DNA of 64,000 nucleotides from Candidatus Gastranaerophilales bacterium (GTDB lineage Bacteria; Cyanobacteriota; Vampirovibrionia; Gastranaerophilales; Gastranaerophilaceae): NCBI GenBank assembly GCA_947588745.1, contig CANPYW010000004.1, forward strand, positions 1 to 64,000. Reading direction: 5' to 3'. A model generated the notes under the pieces. That model saw only the letters and a list, made by a program, of their open reading frames with translations, had not been told where the DNA came from and ran no database searches. Shown here in pieces: positions 62,756 to 64,000 of the stretch (its first letter is position 1; the number at the start of each line of letters is the position of its first letter). The translations under genes and the position numbers were made by a program.

Positions 62756-63678
62756 TTTTTCTCTGAATTTTGAATTTCTTGTTTAAGCTTTTGAATGTTA
62801 CCTGTGTAGGTATTTTCATTCTTTAAAGTTAATTTGAGATATTTTACGTAATTAATTTGATTTTTTAAGAATTTATAAACTTGTGACGCCATATAATAAA
62901 CATCAGCTTCTTGTGGCATGTCAAGAATAGCTTGTCGAATAGTTTTTTCTGCTGAAGCAAATTTTTTTAGTTTAAAAAATAATTTAATTATTTGTTTTAA
63001 TGCCTCTATATCTTTAGGATTTGTTTTTAATGTTTTTTCAAGATAAAGAAGTGCTTTAGTATTATCATTTTTATTGAGATATATGGAAGCCAGATTGTAA
63101 TATGCCCAGCTGTAATCAGGTTGTTGAGCAATGATTTCCTCGTATAAACTAATTGCTTTATCCGAAATTTGTTTTTTATCATAAGAATATGCCAGATAAA
63201 ATTTAGCTATATAGTCTTGTTTATTAAGCTCTATAGCTTTTGAAAAATATTTGATGGCATTATCAAAGTCTTTCTTTTGTGAATATATTTTTCCTAACTG
63301 AAAATATGAATTTTCATCATTAGAATCCTTTTCTACAACATTAAGAAGCAGATTAGCTGCTTCATCTAAATAATTCAATTTAATATATACGCAAGCTAAA
63401 TTATACATAATATCTGCATTATCATTATCAATTGATAATGCCTTTTTATAAGCGGAAGCTGCTTTTTCTATATATTTCAATTTTTCTAAAATAATACCGA
63501 TGTTGTATAAAACTAGAGCATTATCCGGAAATTTTTTTAAAATGAAGCTAAAATTTTTTAATGCTTCTTCATTTTCGCCAATGTCTGAAAGTGCTATTGC
63601 ATATTCTTCCAATAATTTATAATCATTCGGGTTAGCTTTTACTTTTTCTTGTAGTTTTTTTATATCTGTGTTTTCCAT
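62752..63678 (-). CDS. Tetratricopeptide repeat protein
   Basis: A 308-aa cytosolic protein of about eight TPR units (for example LEEYAIALSDIGENEEALKNF, YNIGIILEKLKYIEKAASAYKKAL, FQLGKIYSQKKDFDNAIKYFSKAIEL, YNLASIYLNKNDNTKALLYLEKTL). No other domain is present. It lies 11 bp downstream of the nnrD-like gene, so the two are probably co-transcribed. It is related in style to, but clearly distinct from, the TPR protein at 16879. Confidence 0.88.
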   Translation of the reverse strand: MENTDIKKLQEKVKANPNDYKLLEEYAIALSDIGENEEALKNFSFILKKFPDNALVLYNIGIILEKLKYIEKAASAYKKALSIDNDNADIMYNLACVYIKLNYLDEAANLLLNVVEKDSNDENSYFQLGKIYSQKKDFDNAIKYFSKAIELNKQDYIAKFYLAYSYDKKQISDKAISLYEEIIAQQPDYSWAYYNLASIYLNKNDNTKALLYLEKTLKTNPKDIEALKQIIKLFFKLKKFASAEKTIRQAILDMPQEADVYYMASQVYKFLKNQINYVKYLKLTLKNENTYTGNIQKLKQEIQNSEKK

Positions 63679-63689
63679 ATAACCTGCTT

Positions 63690-64000
63690 TTAATATAATA
63701 TTTGTCTAAATGTCAATGGTATATTATTAACAACGTCAGAAGCTAAAACACCATATTCTGTTAACTTTTCAGATAATATTTGAGCTGAAAGACCATGAAC
63801 ATACGCACCCAATGTTGCAGCATCCAGCGGAGATAATTTTTGTGCTAAAAAACCTGCAATAATTCCGGTTAAAACATCTCCTGTTCCCGCTTTTGCCAAT
63901 GAAGAATTGCCTGTCGGATTTATAAATATTTTTTCTCCGTCTGTTATTATGGTTTTATTGCCTTTTAATAACGTAATACAACCATAGGTTTGAGAGGTAA
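63690..64000 (-). CDS. nnrD: ADP/ATP-dependent NAD(P)H-hydrate dehydratase (C-terminal part, runs off the window)
   Basis: The frame is open to the window edge and only the C-terminal ~103 residues are seen. LKGNKTIITDGEKIFINPTGNSSLAKAGTGDVLTGIIAGFLAQ is the ribokinase-like NNRD core. The catalytic Asp is in GTGDVLTG. YVHGLSAQILSE is the next conserved helix. The enzyme repairs damaged (hydrated) NAD(P)H together with an epimerase, often as one YjeF-type fusion. The N-terminal epimerase domain, if any, lies outside. A TTG at 63899 should not be taken as a start, as conserved sequence continues upstream. Confidence 0.92.
   Translation of the reverse strand, partial: TSQTYGCITLLKGNKTIITDGEKIFINPTGNSSLAKAGTGDVLTGIIAGFLAQKLSPLDAATLGAYVHGLSAQILSEKLTEYGVLASDVVNNIPLTFRQILY

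Noticed and set aside
63690-63899. 69-aa protein as a complete gene
   Set aside because: Conserved nnrD sequence continues in frame upstream to the window edge, so it is the C-terminal part of a longer gene.

Overview
This is an AT-rich, gene-dense bacterial chromosome segment of housekeeping character. The gene set points to a fermentative anaerobe: pyruvate:ferredoxin oxidoreductase, a membrane pyrophosphatase, enolase and a ROK sugar kinase are present, and no respiratory or photosynthetic genes are seen. It also carries a long-form SRP RNA and several proteins that I cannot match to any common family. My best guess, an inference only, is a non-photosynthetic relative of the Cyanobacteria (Vampirovibrionia/Gastranaerophilales type). 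No plasmid, prophage, IS element or CRISPR array is visible.

Layout. 1-402: four tandem 91-bp repeats, each with a hairpin. 0.5-9 kb: ribF-ribH, a TreZ/GlgB-like GH13 enzyme, ROK kinase, hpf, leuD, cysE and a split chromate-type transporter. 9-17 kb: an overlapping cluster of a CstA-type transporter, a UGM-like flavoprotein, a GT-C-type membrane protein and a helicase-nuclease fusion. 17-24 kb: yebC, uvrA and an ispH-rpsA pair. 24.4-25.8 kb: a small accessory locus with a TupA-type ATP-grasp gene interrupted near its start by a 9-base poly-C tract, followed by a cysteine-rich small protein with a double-glycine-like leader. 25.9-34 kb: tRNA-Gln, PFOR, H+/Na+-pyrophosphatase, a pentapeptide protein and an HD-domain protein. 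34-42 kb: dgt-dnaG-rpoD and pheT. 42-48 kb: an SLC1-type symporter and a murC-murB-ddl-ftsQ cell wall/division cluster. 49-54.7 kb: a truncated spc-type ribosomal operon (rpsE-rpmD-rplO-secY, then adk-map-bifunctional nuclease) and rplI. 54.9-60.3 kb: an uncharacterised large protein, then a four-gene operon of three paralogous radical SAM proteins and a VanH-like D-2-hydroxyacid dehydrogenase. 60.3-64 kb: Bax-inhibitor-like protein, enolase, SRP RNA, TPR protein and the edge of nnrD.

The parts most worth a second look are the ATP-grasp/Cys-rich peptide locus, which looks phase-variable behind a near-perfect sigma-70 promoter, and the triple radical SAM plus dehydrogenase operon. The three radical SAM proteins carry a SPASM-like cysteine set at the N terminus instead of the C terminus. 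Intrinsic terminators (hairpin plus T-run) are clear between most transcription units and are often bidirectional.
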